A stretch of 64,000 nt of DNA from an uncultured Eubacteriales bacterium (GTDB taxonomy: Bacteria > Bacillota > Clostridia > Christensenellales > Aristaeellaceae), in NCBI GenBank assembly GCA_900315585.1, contig OMZP01000003.1, positions 62,001 to 126,000 on the forward strand, written 5' to 3'. Position numbers and translations under genes: made by a program. Every line of letters starts with the position of its first letter. The first letter of the stretch is position 1. The notes beneath the pieces are model-generated. The model searched no databases. It saw nothing but the letters and a program-made list of their open reading frames with translations, and had not been told where the DNA came from. Below are positions 35,889 through 44,820 of this stretch, piece after piece.

Positions 35889-37808
35889 ATGAATCATTAC
35901 GGCAAGCCCCTGACGGATGTCACCTTGAACGATCGCTTCTGGAACCGCTTCCGCGAGACTGTGGTGCGGGAGGGCATCCCCTACCAGTGGAAGGCGCTGA
36001 ACGACGCGGTGGAGGACGCCGAGCCCAGCCACTGCCTGCGCAACTTCCGCGTCGCCGCGGGCAAGGAGTCGGGCACATTCGGCGGCTTCGTGTTCCAGGA
36101 CAGCGACATCTACAAATGGCTGGAGGGCGTGGCTTTCAGCCTGCGCTGGCACCCGGACGCACAGCTGGAGGCCATCGCCGACGAGGCCATCGAGACCGTG
36201 GCCGCGGCCCAGCAGGCGGACGGCTACCTGGACACCTATTACATCATCAATGGCCTGGACAGGCGGTTCACGAACCTGAAGGACAACCACGAGCTGTACG
36301 TGGCGGGCCACATGGTGGAGGCCGCCGTGGCCTACTTCCAGGTCACCGGCAAGCGGCGGCTGCTGGACGTGGCCATCCGCTATGTGGACTGCATCGCCAG
36401 CGCCATCGGCCCGGAGGAAGGGAAGCTCCACGGCTATCCCGGCCACCCGGTGATCGAAATGGCGCTGATGCGGCTGTACGGCGTGACCGGCGACGAGAAG
36501 CACCTGCGGCTGGCGAAGTACTTCGTGGACGAGCGCGGCCAAAGCCCGCTGTACTTCGAGGCGGAGGACGCGCGCAACGGCAACCACTTCTACTGGAAGA
36601 ACAGCCCCCTGCGCTATCGCTACTACCAGGCCCAGCAGCCGGTGCGGGAGCAGAAGGACGCCGAGGGCCACGCCGTGCGGGCCATGTACCTCTACAGCGG
36701 CATGGCGGACGTGGCCCGGGAGACGGACGACGCGGAGCTGATCCGCGCCTGCAAAACCCTGTGGGAGAGCGCCACCCGCCGCCGCATGTATGTCACCGGC
36801 GCGGTGGGCTCCAGCGAGCACGGCGAGGCCTTCACCTTCGACTACGACCTGCCCAACGACACCGTCTACGGCGAGACCTGCGCCTCCATCGGCCTGGCCT
36901 TCTTCGCCAGGCGGATGCTGCTGCTGGAGCCGAAGGGGGAGTACGCCGACGTGATGGAGCGGGCGCTGTACAACGGCATCCTCAGCGGCATGCAGCTGGA
37001 CGGCAAGCGGTTCTTCTACGTGAACCCGCTGGAGGTGGTGCCGGAGGCCTGCGAAATGGACGCCCATAAGCGCCACGTGAAGCCCGAGCGGCAGAAGTGG
37101 TTCGGCTGCGCCTGCTGCCCGCCGAACCTGATCCGCACGCTGGCCTCCCTGGAGGAATACGTGGCCACCGAGGCGGCGGGTACCGTGTACGTGAACCTGT
37201 ACGCCGGCGGCGAGATCCGCGCCGAGGGCCTGACGCTGAAGGTGGAGACCAACTACCCCTGGGAGGGGGACGTGAAGCTCACCGTCCTGGGGGACGCGGC
37301 CGAAGGGAAGAAGCTGGCGCTGCGCATTCCCGGCTGGTGCCGGGAGTGGAGCCTGGCGGTGAACGACGAGGCCGCGGAGGTCGAGGTGAAGGACGGCTAC
37401 GCGGTGATCGACCGCCCGTGGCGGGACGGCGATGGGATCGCCCTGGCCCTTTCCATGCCCGCCCGCTGGGTGCGGGCCAACCCCCGCGTCCGGGAGGACG
37501 CCGGGAAGGTGGCGCTGCAGCGGGGCCCGGTGGTGTACTGCCTGGAGGAGGCGGACAACGGAAGCGCGCTGCACAATGTGCGCGTGGGGTGCGCCGCCGA
37601 GGCGGAGATATGCTGGGAGCCGGACACCCTGGGCGGCGTGGTGACGCTGACCACCGACGGCCTGCGGGAGACAGAAGACGGCTGGGACGGCGCGCTGTAC
37701 GACTTCGCCGACGCGCCCGATACCAGGCCGGTGAAGCTGCGCTGGATTCCCTACTACGCCTGGGCCAACCGGGGCGTGGGGGAAATGCGGGTGTGGGTGA
37801 GGAACTGA
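35889..37808 (+). CDS. Family 127 beta-L-arabinofuranosidase
   Basis: 639 aa, family length. (alpha/alpha)6-barrel with the HypBA1-type centre: acid/base candidate Glu313 in HGEAFTF, zinc ligands Glu329 and Cys331 in YGETCAS, and Cys409/Cys410 in CACCPPNLIRT; one of the two cysteines is the nucleophile in HypBA1. Cytoplasmic, no signal peptide. Removes beta-linked L-arabinofuranose from oligosaccharides, fitting with the GH43/GH51 enzymes nearby. SD GGAGGG. The last codons are part of a duplicated DNA segment (see 37787-38123). Confidence 0.92.
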   Translation: MNHYGKPLTDVTLNDRFWNRFRETVVREGIPYQWKALNDAVEDAEPSHCLRNFRVAAGKESGTFGGFVFQDSDIYKWLEGVAFSLRWHPDAQLEAIADEAIETVAAAQQADGYLDTYYIINGLDRRFTNLKDNHELYVAGHMVEAAVAYFQVTGKRRLLDVAIRYVDCIASAIGPEEGKLHGYPGHPVIEMALMRLYGVTGDEKHLRLAKYFVDERGQSPLYFEAEDARNGNHFYWKNSPLRYRYYQAQQPVREQKDAEGHAVRAMYLYSGMADVARETDDAELIRACKTLWESATRRRMYVTGAVGSSEHGEAFTFDYDLPNDTVYGETCASIGLAFFARRMLLLEPKGEYADVMERALYNGILSGMQLDGKRFFYVNPLEVVPEACEMDAHKRHVKPERQKWFGCACCPPNLIRTLASLEEYVATEAAGTVYVNLYAGGEIRAEGLTLKVETNYPWEGDVKLTVLGDAAEGKKLALRIPGWCREWSLAVNDEAAEVEVKDGYAVIDRPWRDGDGIALALSMPARWVRANPRVREDAGKVALQRGPVVYCLEEADNGSALHNVRVGCAAEAEICWEPDTLGGVVTLTTDGLRETEDGWDGALYDFADAPDTRPVKLRWIPYYAWANRGVGEMRVWVRN

Positions 37809-37957
37809 TGAATTGATTTATGGATAATGAGGAATGAGGAATGAGGAATTAGGAATGAGGAATGAATGAAGAAATCCTTGCGGATTTCTTTGACTCAATG
37901 GGATCCGGATTGCCACGTCGCTTCGCTCTTCGCAATGACGTGGCAAAACGGAAGGCG
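37787..37957 (+). repeat. Tandem duplication, copy 1 (171 bp)
   Basis: Runs from the last codons of the GH127 gene (GCGGGTGTGGGTGAGG) through an AGGAATG microrepeat, a hairpin (AAATCCTTGCGGATTT) and a GGATTGCCACGTCGCTTCG unit to GGAAGGCG. Copy 2 follows immediately. Confidence 0.9.
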
Positions 37958-38123
37958 GCGGGTGTGGGTGAGGAACTGATGAATTGATTTATGGATAATG
38001 AGGAATTAGGAATGAGGAATGAGGAATGAATGAAGAAATCCTTGCGGATTTCTTTGACTCAATGGGATCTGGATTGCCACGTCGCTTCGCTCTTCGCAAT
38101 GACGTGGCAAAACGGAAGGCGGC
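37958..38123 (+). repeat. Tandem duplication, copy 2 (166 bp)
   Basis: Differs from copy 1 by loss or gain inside the AGGAATG microrepeat and one C/T change. It carries a second, untranslated copy of the GH127 gene end, proving the duplication happened after the repeat had landed next to that gene. Confidence 0.9.
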
Positions 38124-38332
38124 GTTTCTACAGGAATGCTTCAAGCCATTTGCGAACTACGTCATTGCGAGGCCGCAGGCCGTGGCAATCCGGTATCCCT
38201 TGAATGAAACAAATCCCGAAGGGATTTGAACCTCCATTCCTCATTCCTCACTCCTCATTCCTCATTTTCCATTCTCCATTCTTCACTCTCCGCTCTCCAT
38301 TCAACCAATGTACCGACAAGGGAGGTTAATCC
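38124..38332. other. Repeat-rich spacer before the GH4 gene
   Basis: Together with the two tandem copies this makes a 524-bp gap. It holds a GTCATTGCGAGGCCGC unit (38161-38192), inverted with respect to 38072-38106 and related to 56064-56098, and a stretch of CCTCATTCCTCATTC microrepeats (38230-38300), the inverse of the AGGAATG repeats at 37829. The whole gap could fold as one long arm. A 67-codon frame at 38026 is made only of repeat sequence. Confidence 0.65.
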
Positions 38333-39811
38333 ATGTCATTCAAGCTGACGATCATCGGCGCGGGCAGCCTGACGTTCGCGCGCACGCTGTTTACGGACAT
38401 CCTGTCCGTGCCGGAGCTGCGGAACATCGAGGTGGCCTTCACGGACATCAACCCGGAGAACCTGGACAGGGTGACCCGGCTGTGCCAGCGGGATCTGGAC
38501 GCCAACGGCATCCCCACCCGGATCTTCGCCACCACGGACCGCCGGGAGGCGCTGAAGGGCGCGCGCTACATCGTGAACTGCGTGCGCGTCGGCGGGCTGG
38601 AGGCCTTCGAGACGGACATCGACATCCCGCTGAAGTACGGCGTGGACCAGTGCGTGGGCGACACGCTGTGCATCGGCGGCATCATGTACGGCCAGCGGGG
38701 CATCGCCGCCGTGCTGGACTTCTGCAAGGACATCCGGGAGGTGGCCGAGCCGAACGCGCTGCTGCTCAACTACTCCAACCCCATGGCCATGCTCACCTGG
38801 GCCTGCATCAAGTATGGCGGCGTGCGCACCCTGGGCCTGTGCCACGGGGAGATCCACGGGGAGATGCAGATCGCGGACGTGCTGGGATTGAAGGACCGGA
38901 AGGAGCTGGACGTGACCTGCGCCGGGCTCAACCACCAGACCTGGTACCTGTCCGTGAAGCACAACGGCGAGGAGATGATCGGGAAGCCGCTGGCGGGCTT
39001 CGAGAAGCACCCGGAGTACAGCCACACCGAGAAGGTGCGCATCGACGTGCTGCGGCGGTTCGGCTACTATTCCACGGAGTCCAACGGGCACCTGTCCGAG
39101 TACGTGGCCTGGTACCGCAAGCGCCCGAATGAGATCGAAAAGTGGATCGACCTGTCCAGCTGGATCAACGGCGAGACCGGCGGCTACCTGCGGGAGACCC
39201 GGGAGAACCGCAACTGGTTCGAGACCGAGTTCCCGAAGCTGATGGCCGAGCCGCCCAAGACTTACGACGGCAGCCAGCGCAGCAGCGAGCACGGCAGCTA
39301 CATCATCGAGGCCCTGGAGACGGGCCGGACCTACCGGGGCCACTTCAACGTGATGAACCGCGGGGCGATCGCCAACCTGCCCGACGAGTGCGTGGTGGAG
39401 GTGCCCTGCTACGTGGACGGCAACGGCGTCTCCGTGCCCCGGGTGGGCGAGCTGCCCCTGGGCTGCGCGGCGGTGTGCAGCCAGTCGGTGTGGGTGCAGC
39501 GGCTTTCCGTCGAGGCGGCGGTGTCCGGCGACGCGGAGCTTCTCAAGCAGGCGGCGCTGATGGATCCGCTCACCGGCGCGGTGTGCAATCCGCCGGAGGT
39601 GTGGCAGATGGTGGACGAGCTGCTGATCGCCCAGGAGGCGTGGCTGCCCCAGTACAAGGAGGCCATCGCCGCCGCAAAGGCGCGGTTCGCCGCAGGCGAC
39701 CTGATCCCCACCCGCGAGGGCTACCGCGGCGCGGTGCGCCAGCGGGTCAAGACCGCCCAGGAGGTCTCCGCCGAGCGCCTGGAGCGGGAGGAACGGCACA
39801 AGAGGGAATAA
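38333..39811 (+). CDS. Family 4 glycosidase, NAD+ and metal dependent
   Basis: 492 aa. N-terminal Rossmann motif IIGAGSLTFARTLFTD (about 7-22), YIVNCVRVGG, NYSNPMAMLTWA (about 146-157), metal-binding Cys170 in CHGE, and GLNHQTWY (about 201-208). GH4 enzymes act by an oxidation-elimination mechanism with NAD+ and Mn2+. The four-residue CHGx signature is, as far as I recall, that of the alpha-glucuronidase/galacturonidase group rather than CHSV alpha-galactosidases, which would suit pectin. No signal peptide. Followed by a strong terminator. Confidence 0.88.
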   Translation: MSFKLTIIGAGSLTFARTLFTDILSVPELRNIEVAFTDINPENLDRVTRLCQRDLDANGIPTRIFATTDRREALKGARYIVNCVRVGGLEAFETDIDIPLKYGVDQCVGDTLCIGGIMYGQRGIAAVLDFCKDIREVAEPNALLLNYSNPMAMLTWACIKYGGVRTLGLCHGEIHGEMQIADVLGLKDRKELDVTCAGLNHQTWYLSVKHNGEEMIGKPLAGFEKHPEYSHTEKVRIDVLRRFGYYSTESNGHLSEYVAWYRKRPNEIEKWIDLSSWINGETGGYLRETRENRNWFETEFPKLMAEPPKTYDGSQRSSEHGSYIIEALETGRTYRGHFNVMNRGAIANLPDECVVEVPCYVDGNGVSVPRVGELPLGCAAVCSQSVWVQRLSVEAAVSGDAELLKQAALMDPLTGAVCNPPEVWQMVDELLIAQEAWLPQYKEAIAAAKARFAAGDLIPTREGYRGAVRQRVKTAQEVSAERLEREERHKRE

Positions 39812-39817
39812 AAGAAA

Positions 39818-39855
39818 GGGGCTGCTGCAAAACAAGTTGTTTTGCAGCAGCCCCA
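39818..39855. terminator. Bidirectional terminator between GH4 and lacI-type genes
   Basis: 16-bp stem GGGGCTGCTGCAAAAC / GTTTTGCAGCAGCCCC with loop AAGTT; A/T-rich flanks allow use by both convergent genes. Confidence 0.9.
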
Positions 39856-39867
39856 ATTCATTGAGGC

Positions 39868-40917
39868 CTACGCCTTCGGCCGGCAGCTGCCCCGGCAGAC
39901 GAGGCGGACGGGGCAGACCAGGTTCTGCCGCGGGCGGTCGTCGCCGTGGATGCGATCCCGGAGCAGGTCGATAGCCTGGCGGGCCATCTCGGAGAAGTTG
40001 CAGTCCACGCTGCACAGGCCGGCGGGGAAGTGCTGGGTGCCCTGGATGTTGTCGAAGGACACGATGCCCACGTCCCAGTCCTGCAGGGCCGGGGTCTGCT
40101 GGAGCACGGACTGCACGTGCCAGGCCTCCTCGTCGCAGAACACGAACAGGCCGTCCACGCCCTCCTCCCGCCAGCGCAGCAGCTTGTTGGTCATGGAGGC
40201 GTGCCAGTCCAGCACCGGCGCTTCGCCGCGGGTGGGGTCGTAGTGGATGTAGAAGTGGCGGTCCTCCCGGGGGATGCCCGCCCCGTCGCAGGCGCGGTTG
40301 AAGCCCTCCAGGCGCTTTTCATAGCTGTACACGATGCGCAGGTTGGACAGGTACGCCAGGTTGCGCCGGCCGTTCTGGATCAGGTGGCTCACGGCCAGGT
40401 AAGCGCCCTGCGCCTCGTCGCTGGTCACGCTGTCGGCCACGCCCTCGCCCAGGGCGCGGGACATCAGCACGAAGGGGATGCCCAGGGCGTTCAGGCGCTC
40501 GATGGTGCGCGGGCTCTCGTTGGTGGGGAAGAGCAGGATGCCGTCCACCCGGCGGGCCACGGCGGCCTCCACCATCTGCTCCTCCAGGTCCGCCCGGTCC
40601 CGGGAGCACATGAACAGCAGGCTGTAGTCCCGCATGGCGGCGGCGTCCTGGATGGTGTCGGCCATGATGCCGTAGAAGGGGTTGGACATGTTGCCCAGGA
40701 TCACCGCCAGCGTGCGCGTGCGCCCGGAGCGCAGGGAGCTGGCGATGGCGTTGCCCATGTAGCCCATGTCCCGGGCCACCTTCTGGATGCGCTCGCGGGT
40801 TTCGCGGGAGATGTCGTCCTTGTTCCGAAGGGCGTGGGACACCGTGTTCACGGAATAGCCCGTCTGGCGGGCGATGTCCTGCAGGGTCACGCGCTGGATG
40901 CCGTTGGATCGCTTCAT
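39868..40917 (-). CDS. LacI-family transcriptional regulator
   Basis: 349 aa from ATG 40917 (AGGGTG SD-like); a longer start at 40956 adds 13 residues and overlaps the -10 box. HTH at residues 9-28 (TLQDIARQTGYSVNTVSHAL), hinge to about 60, then a periplasmic-binding-like sensor (LAVILGNMSNPFYG...). It should bind a sugar of the arabinan or galacturonide pathway. It stands between the hydrolase cluster and the transporter, divergent from the latter; a LacI-type palindrome lies just downstream of the transporter promoter. Likely local repressor (inference). Confidence 0.93.
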   Translation of the reverse strand: MKRSNGIQRVTLQDIARQTGYSVNTVSHALRNKDDISRETRERIQKVARDMGYMGNAIASSLRSGRTRTLAVILGNMSNPFYGIMADTIQDAAAMRDYSLLFMCSRDRADLEEQMVEAAVARRVDGILLFPTNESPRTIERLNALGIPFVLMSRALGEGVADSVTSDEAQGAYLAVSHLIQNGRRNLAYLSNLRIVYSYEKRLEGFNRACDGAGIPREDRHFYIHYDPTRGEAPVLDWHASMTNKLLRWREEGVDGLFVFCDEEAWHVQSVLQQTPALQDWDVGIVSFDNIQGTQHFPAGLCSVDCNFSEMARQAIDLLRDRIHGDDRPRQNLVCPVRLVCRGSCRPKA

Positions 40918-40958
40918 ATCTATCACCCTGTGCAAGGATTTGGGATCGTCTGCCAACA

Positions 40959-40988
40959 GTATAAGGGATCAATATTAAAATCCGTCAA
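40959..40988 (-). promoter_or_regulatory. Promoter of the LacI-type regulator
   Basis: Minus strand TTGACG (40988-40983), 18-bp spacer, TATACT (40964-40959). Divergent from the transporter promoter, about 40 bp apart. Confidence 0.6.
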
Positions 40989-41028
40989 GGATAAATACAT
41001 TTTTATATAAAAAACCGGAGTGAACCCC

Positions 41029-41058
41029 TTGACAAGCACAAGAATAGCATGTTATGAT
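41029..41058 (+). promoter_or_regulatory. Promoter of the sugar transporter operon
   Basis: TTGACA (41029-41034), 18-bp spacer, TATGAT (41053-41058). Confidence 0.8.
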
Positions 41059-41073
41059 TATCACAGTCAAGAG

Positions 41074-41087
41074 CATTAACGTTAATG
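41074..41087 (+). promoter_or_regulatory. LacI-type operator
   Basis: Perfect 14-bp palindrome CATTAACGTTAATG with the central CG typical of LacI/GalR operators, starting about 16 bp after the -10 box, so a bound repressor would block initiation or early elongation. Confidence 0.8.
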
Positions 41088-41097
41088 TTATCGTTCA

Positions 41098-41123
41098 GGA
41101 ATTGGCAAATCTGCCATAATTCC
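41098..41123 (+). promoter_or_regulatory. Hairpin in the transporter mRNA leader
   Basis: GGAATT-GGCA-loop-TGCC-AT-AATTCC inverted repeat directly after the operator. Could stabilise the transcript or be a second protein site. Confidence 0.4.
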
Positions 41124-41203
41124 ACAGGATTGGTTAAACCCCGGAACCCGTTGAATTGTTTAGCGGCGGCGCCGCTATTCAAATAATGAAGGAGGAAATC
41201 CCC

Positions 41204-42487
41204 ATGAAGAAACTGTTTGCTATGGCTCTGGTTCTCTGCATGCTCCTCGGCACCTGTGCCGTGGCGTCCGCGGAGGAAGTGACCACTCTGACCATGTGGA
41301 CGTTCATCGCCCAGCATCAGGAGTTCTTTGAGAAGGCCGCCGAGCGTTGGAACGGCGACAACCCCGACCGCCCCATCGCCGTGGAAGTGACCACCATCGG
41401 CTATGACGACATGCACAACAAGCTGAAGGTCGCCCTGCAGGCCGACGAAGGCGCGCCCGACATGTGCGACGTGGAGCTGGGCCAGTTCCCCAACATTCTG
41501 GCTTTCTCCGACAAGCTGCTTGACCTGACCGACGCGATGAGCCCCTACATGGCTGACCTGGTGCAGGCCCGCCTGGAGATCTACGCCAAGGACGGCAAGT
41601 ACTACGGCGCTCCGCTGCACGTCGGCGCGATGGTGTGCTTCTATGACAAGGCCCTCCTGGAGAGCGCCGGCGTCAACTACGAAGACATCAAGACCTGGGA
41701 CGACTGGTATGAGGCCGGCCTGAAGCTGAAGGAAGCCGATCCGGAAGCCTGGATGGGCACCGTTGAGACCAGCACCCAGTGGGTCGCTTCCCTGATGCTG
41801 GCCCAGCAGGGCACCGACTGGCAGGATGGCGAGAACGCCTTCATCAACACCCCCGAGGTGGCCAAGATCATCGACACCCAGAAGTCCTGGCTCGAGGCCG
41901 GCATCTGCGAAGTCTGCCCCGGCGGCCAGCCCGACACCGAGGAAGGCAAGGCCTACATCGCCAACAACAAGATCGCCTGCGTCATCATGCCCTTCTGGTT
42001 CATGAGCCGCTTCACCGACGAGATCGGCGAGAGCTGCAAGGACCGCTACGTCGTGGCGCCCTGCCCCGTGTTTGAGGAAGGCCAGCTGCAGTCCATCGGC
42101 CAGGGCGGCACCGGCACCGTCGTGTACGCCAACGGCACCAACCCCGAGCTGTGCGCCGAGTTCCTGGCCTATGCCAAGGTTTCTCCGGAAGGCGAGGCTC
42201 AGATCTGGGACGTCATGGGCTTCGACCCCTGCAACACCTCCATCTGGGACGACGATTCCATCATGAAGAAGGACGACAACAAGTTCAACCAGTACTTCAT
42301 CGGCTACCCGATCGACGCCCTCCTGCCCATCAAGGACAGCATCGGCTACATCCTGTCCACCTCCATCAGCCCCACCATCAACAACTACCTGGGCACCACC
42401 CTGTGGAACGAGGTGTATGTGGACGGCGTGGATACCGCCGAGGCCCTGGAGACCGCTCAGGACGCCATCGACAGCGACCTGTTCTAA
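41204..42487 (+). CDS. Sugar ABC transporter substrate-binding protein
   Basis: 427 aa from ATG 41204 (SD GGAGGAA). Signal peptide 1-22; a Cys at 18 (LLGTC) is a poor lipobox, so the lipoprotein status is unclear. Family 1 solute-binding fold with TLTMWTFIAQHQEFFEKAAERW and QADEGAPDMCDVELGQ typical of oligosaccharide binders. Probably captures arabino-oligosaccharides released outside. First gene of the LacI-controlled operon. Separated from the permeases by a hairpin, which would keep the binding protein in excess. Confidence 0.92.
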   Translation: MKKLFAMALVLCMLLGTCAVASAEEVTTLTMWTFIAQHQEFFEKAAERWNGDNPDRPIAVEVTTIGYDDMHNKLKVALQADEGAPDMCDVELGQFPNILAFSDKLLDLTDAMSPYMADLVQARLEIYAKDGKYYGAPLHVGAMVCFYDKALLESAGVNYEDIKTWDDWYEAGLKLKEADPEAWMGTVETSTQWVASLMLAQQGTDWQDGENAFINTPEVAKIIDTQKSWLEAGICEVCPGGQPDTEEGKAYIANNKIACVIMPFWFMSRFTDEIGESCKDRYVVAPCPVFEEGQLQSIGQGGTGTVVYANGTNPELCAEFLAYAKVSPEGEAQIWDVMGFDPCNTSIWDDDSIMKKDDNKFNQYFIGYPIDALLPIKDSIGYILSTSISPTINNYLGTTLWNEVYVDGVDTAEALETAQDAIDSDLF

Positions 42488-42574
42488 GAGATGGGCTCCC
42501 CGGCCCAGAAAGGCATATGCCTGCGGGCGCCTTTTGAACCGGGAATCCCATCGGGGAATAAATAACAATCCCAG

Positions 42575-42610
42575 ACATGGGAGGGGGAAACTTCTCCCTC
42601 CCATGTTTTT
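42575..42610 (+). terminator. Hairpin with T-tract between binding protein and permeases
   Basis: 11-bp stem ACATGGGAGGG / CCCTCCCATGT followed by TTTT. Probably a partial terminator giving lower permease than binding-protein transcript. Confidence 0.8.
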
Positions 42611-42680
42611 ATGTGACGGGAGTCTGCATGAGGGCTCCTGACGCGTTCGACAGAAATACGAACAAGAGAGGGGTAATTCG

Positions 42681-43874
42681 ATGCAAGCTCAAGCGGTTGT
42701 GCCGCGCACGCGCGGCGACGGCAGGCGGGCGCTGATCCTGCTGATCTGCGGCGCGCTGATGCTCGTTCTCGGCATCGTGGGCCTGTTTTCGCTGCAGGGC
42801 AAGGCGGTGCGCTTCGACGCGGCCTATGATTCCCACGGCGACCTGAGCCCGTTTTTCTTCGGCCAGCTGGAGGAGGGCCAGGGCTACAGCTTCCTGCAGA
42901 ACCTGTGGCTGGGCGCCGTCCGCTATCGCCTGTGGGTGATCCTGGCGGGCTTGGCGCTGATCGTGGCCTATGTGGCGATGAACCGGGACCTGCTCTATTC
43001 CCAGAGCGTGGCGCCCTATGTGTTCGTGTTGCCCTTCATCATCACCTTCCTGGTGTTCTTCCTCTATCCGTTCATCTCCACCGTGATGATGAGCTTCCAG
43101 GAGATCACCGGCGCGGGCACGAAGTGGATCGGCTTCAAGAACTACCAGGACCTGTTCGCCAACAAGAACTTCTACACCGCGGTGCGCAATTCCGTGGTCT
43201 ACATGGTGCTGACCTGCGCCATCCTGATCCCGGTGCCGATGCTGCTGGCCTACCTGGCCGAGACCGGCCTTTCCAAGGTGGGCAAGCTGTTCAAGACCGT
43301 GGCCTTCATGCCGGTGCTGTGCTCCGTCGTGGTGGCCGGTATCATCTTCCGCATGATGTTTTCCGAGCTGGACGGCGCGATGATGAACCAGCTGCGCGGC
43401 GTGTTCGGCCTGAAGCCCATCACCTGGCTGAAGGATCAGAACGGCTCCATGTTCGCCATGGTGCTGCTGTGCTTCTGGCGCTGGACCGGCATGAACATGC
43501 TGTACTACATGGCGGGCTTGAAGTCCATCTCCAAGGAGCTGTACGAGGCCGCGGACATCGACGGCGCCAACGGCGTGCAGAAGTTCACCAAGATCTGCCT
43601 GCCGCTTTTGAAGCCCACGACGATCTACGTGCTGACCATCTCCATCTACGCGGGCCTGGCGATGTTCACGGAGAGCTACATGATCTTCGGGGGCAACAAC
43701 AGCCCCAAGAACTACGGCCTGACCATCGTCGGCTACCTGTACCGCTACGGCTTTGAAAAGGTCGACAAGTTCGGCTTCGCATCGGCCGTCGGCCTGGTGC
43801 TGCTGGCCGGCGCGCTGATCATCACCCTGGTGCAGCTGCGCATCACCGGCGTGATCGGCAAGAAGGAGGACTGA
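42681..43874 (+). CDS. ABC sugar permease, MalF/UgpA type
   Basis: 397 aa. Two N-terminal membrane segments (about 19-36 and 86-104), then the usual six-helix permease core with EAADIDGANGVQKFTKICLPLLKP as the EAA loop that contacts the ATPase. The N-terminus is longer than in typical MalF-like proteins of Firmicutes (about 300 aa). SD AGAGAGGGG before ATG 42681. Two bases separate it from the partner permease. Confidence 0.92.
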   Translation: MQAQAVVPRTRGDGRRALILLICGALMLVLGIVGLFSLQGKAVRFDAAYDSHGDLSPFFFGQLEEGQGYSFLQNLWLGAVRYRLWVILAGLALIVAYVAMNRDLLYSQSVAPYVFVLPFIITFLVFFLYPFISTVMMSFQEITGAGTKWIGFKNYQDLFANKNFYTAVRNSVVYMVLTCAILIPVPMLLAYLAETGLSKVGKLFKTVAFMPVLCSVVVAGIIFRMMFSELDGAMMNQLRGVFGLKPITWLKDQNGSMFAMVLLCFWRWTGMNMLYYMAGLKSISKELYEAADIDGANGVQKFTKICLPLLKPTTIYVLTISIYAGLAMFTESYMIFGGNNSPKNYGLTIVGYLYRYGFEKVDKFGFASAVGLVLLAGALIITLVQLRITGVIGKKED

Positions 43875-43876
43875 CC

Positions 43877-44743
43877 ATGAACAAGAAAATGTCCAATCCC
43901 GTCGCGAAGGTGCTTCTGGGAATCTTCTTCGTCATCCTCTGCATCCTGTTCCTGATCCCGCTGTACGCGCTGCTGCTGGGCACCTTCAAGGGCGGCGCGG
44001 AGCTGTTCGTCAGCGGATTGAACCTGAACCCCACCTTCGAGCTTTTGCACACGAAGGCCTGGAGGTATCTGTTCACGGGCATCATGAGCAACGGCGAGTA
44101 CAACCCCCACGACTACTTCCTCTGGTACAAGAACAGCCTGGTGGTGGTGCTGGTGCAGGGCAGCCTCACGCTGCTGCTGAGCTCCATGGTGGCCTACGGC
44201 CTGGCGAAGTACAACTTCAAGGGCAAGAACCTCATCTTCATGTGCGTGCTGATGGTGATGATGGTGCCGCTGGAGATCCTGATGCTGCCCATGTACACCC
44301 AGGTGAACGCCATGGGCCTGCGCAACTCCTACGCGGGCGTGATGCTGCCCTTCCTGGTCAGCATGAGCGCGGTGTTCTTCTTCCGCCAGTTCCTCACGGG
44401 CATTCCCTATGAGATGATCGAGGCGGGCCGCATCGACGGCTGCACCGAGTACGGCGTGTTCTTCCGCATCATCGTGCCGGTGATGAAGCCGGCCTACGCC
44501 TCCATGGCGGTGTTGACCGGCATGGGCGCGTGGAACGCGCTGCTGTGGCCGATGCTGGTGCTCTCCGACATGAAGAAGTACACCATCCCCATCGGCCTGA
44601 ACACCCTCTGGTCTCCCTACGGCAACAACTACGACCTGATGATCACCGGCTCCTGCTTCGCGATCCTGCCGCTTCTGCTGATCTACCTGTTCGCGCAGAA
44701 GTTCATCGTCGAGGGCATGACCGCGGGCGCCGTCAAAGGATAG
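43877..44743 (+). CDS. ABC sugar permease, MalG/UgpE type
   Basis: 288 aa, six membrane segments. EAA loop: EAGRIDGCTEYGVFFRIIVPVMKP (about 190-213). Forms a heterodimer with the upstream permease. No ATPase gene follows; a shared MsmK/MsiK-type ATPase elsewhere must energise the transporter (established for many family 1 sugar importers). Confidence 0.93.
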   Translation: MNKKMSNPVAKVLLGIFFVILCILFLIPLYALLLGTFKGGAELFVSGLNLNPTFELLHTKAWRYLFTGIMSNGEYNPHDYFLWYKNSLVVVLVQGSLTLLLSSMVAYGLAKYNFKGKNLIFMCVLMVMMVPLEILMLPMYTQVNAMGLRNSYAGVMLPFLVSMSAVFFFRQFLTGIPYEMIEAGRIDGCTEYGVFFRIIVPVMKPAYASMAVLTGMGAWNALLWPMLVLSDMKKYTIPIGLNTLWSPYGNNYDLMITGSCFAILPLLLIYLFAQKFIVEGMTAGAVKG

Positions 44744-44804
44744 AGTTGAGAGATAAGAGTTTAGATTAAATCGCTATTATCTCAACTCTCAACTCTGAAC
44801 TCTC
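44742..44804 (+). repeat. GAGTT/AACTC imperfect palindromic repeat, copy 1
   Basis: AGAGTTGAGAGATA and TATCTCAACTCTCAACT arms around a short centre, ending CTCTGAACTCTCG. Shares GCTATTATCT-AACTCTCAACTCTGAACTCT with 46226-46282. Confidence 0.75.
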
Positions 44805-44820
44805 GTTTGGGACAAAGATT

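Noticed and set aside
37787..38123. Possible CRISPR array
   Set aside because: Only two long tandem copies, no regular short repeats with unique spacers, no cas genes.
38026..38229. 67-codon plus-strand frame
   Set aside because: Composed entirely of duplicated and palindromic repeat sequence; no SD.
41204..41260. Lipoprotein call for the sugar-binding protein
   Set aside because: Cys18 is preceded by LGT, not a standard lipobox, and an ordinary cleavage site AVASA-EE is present.
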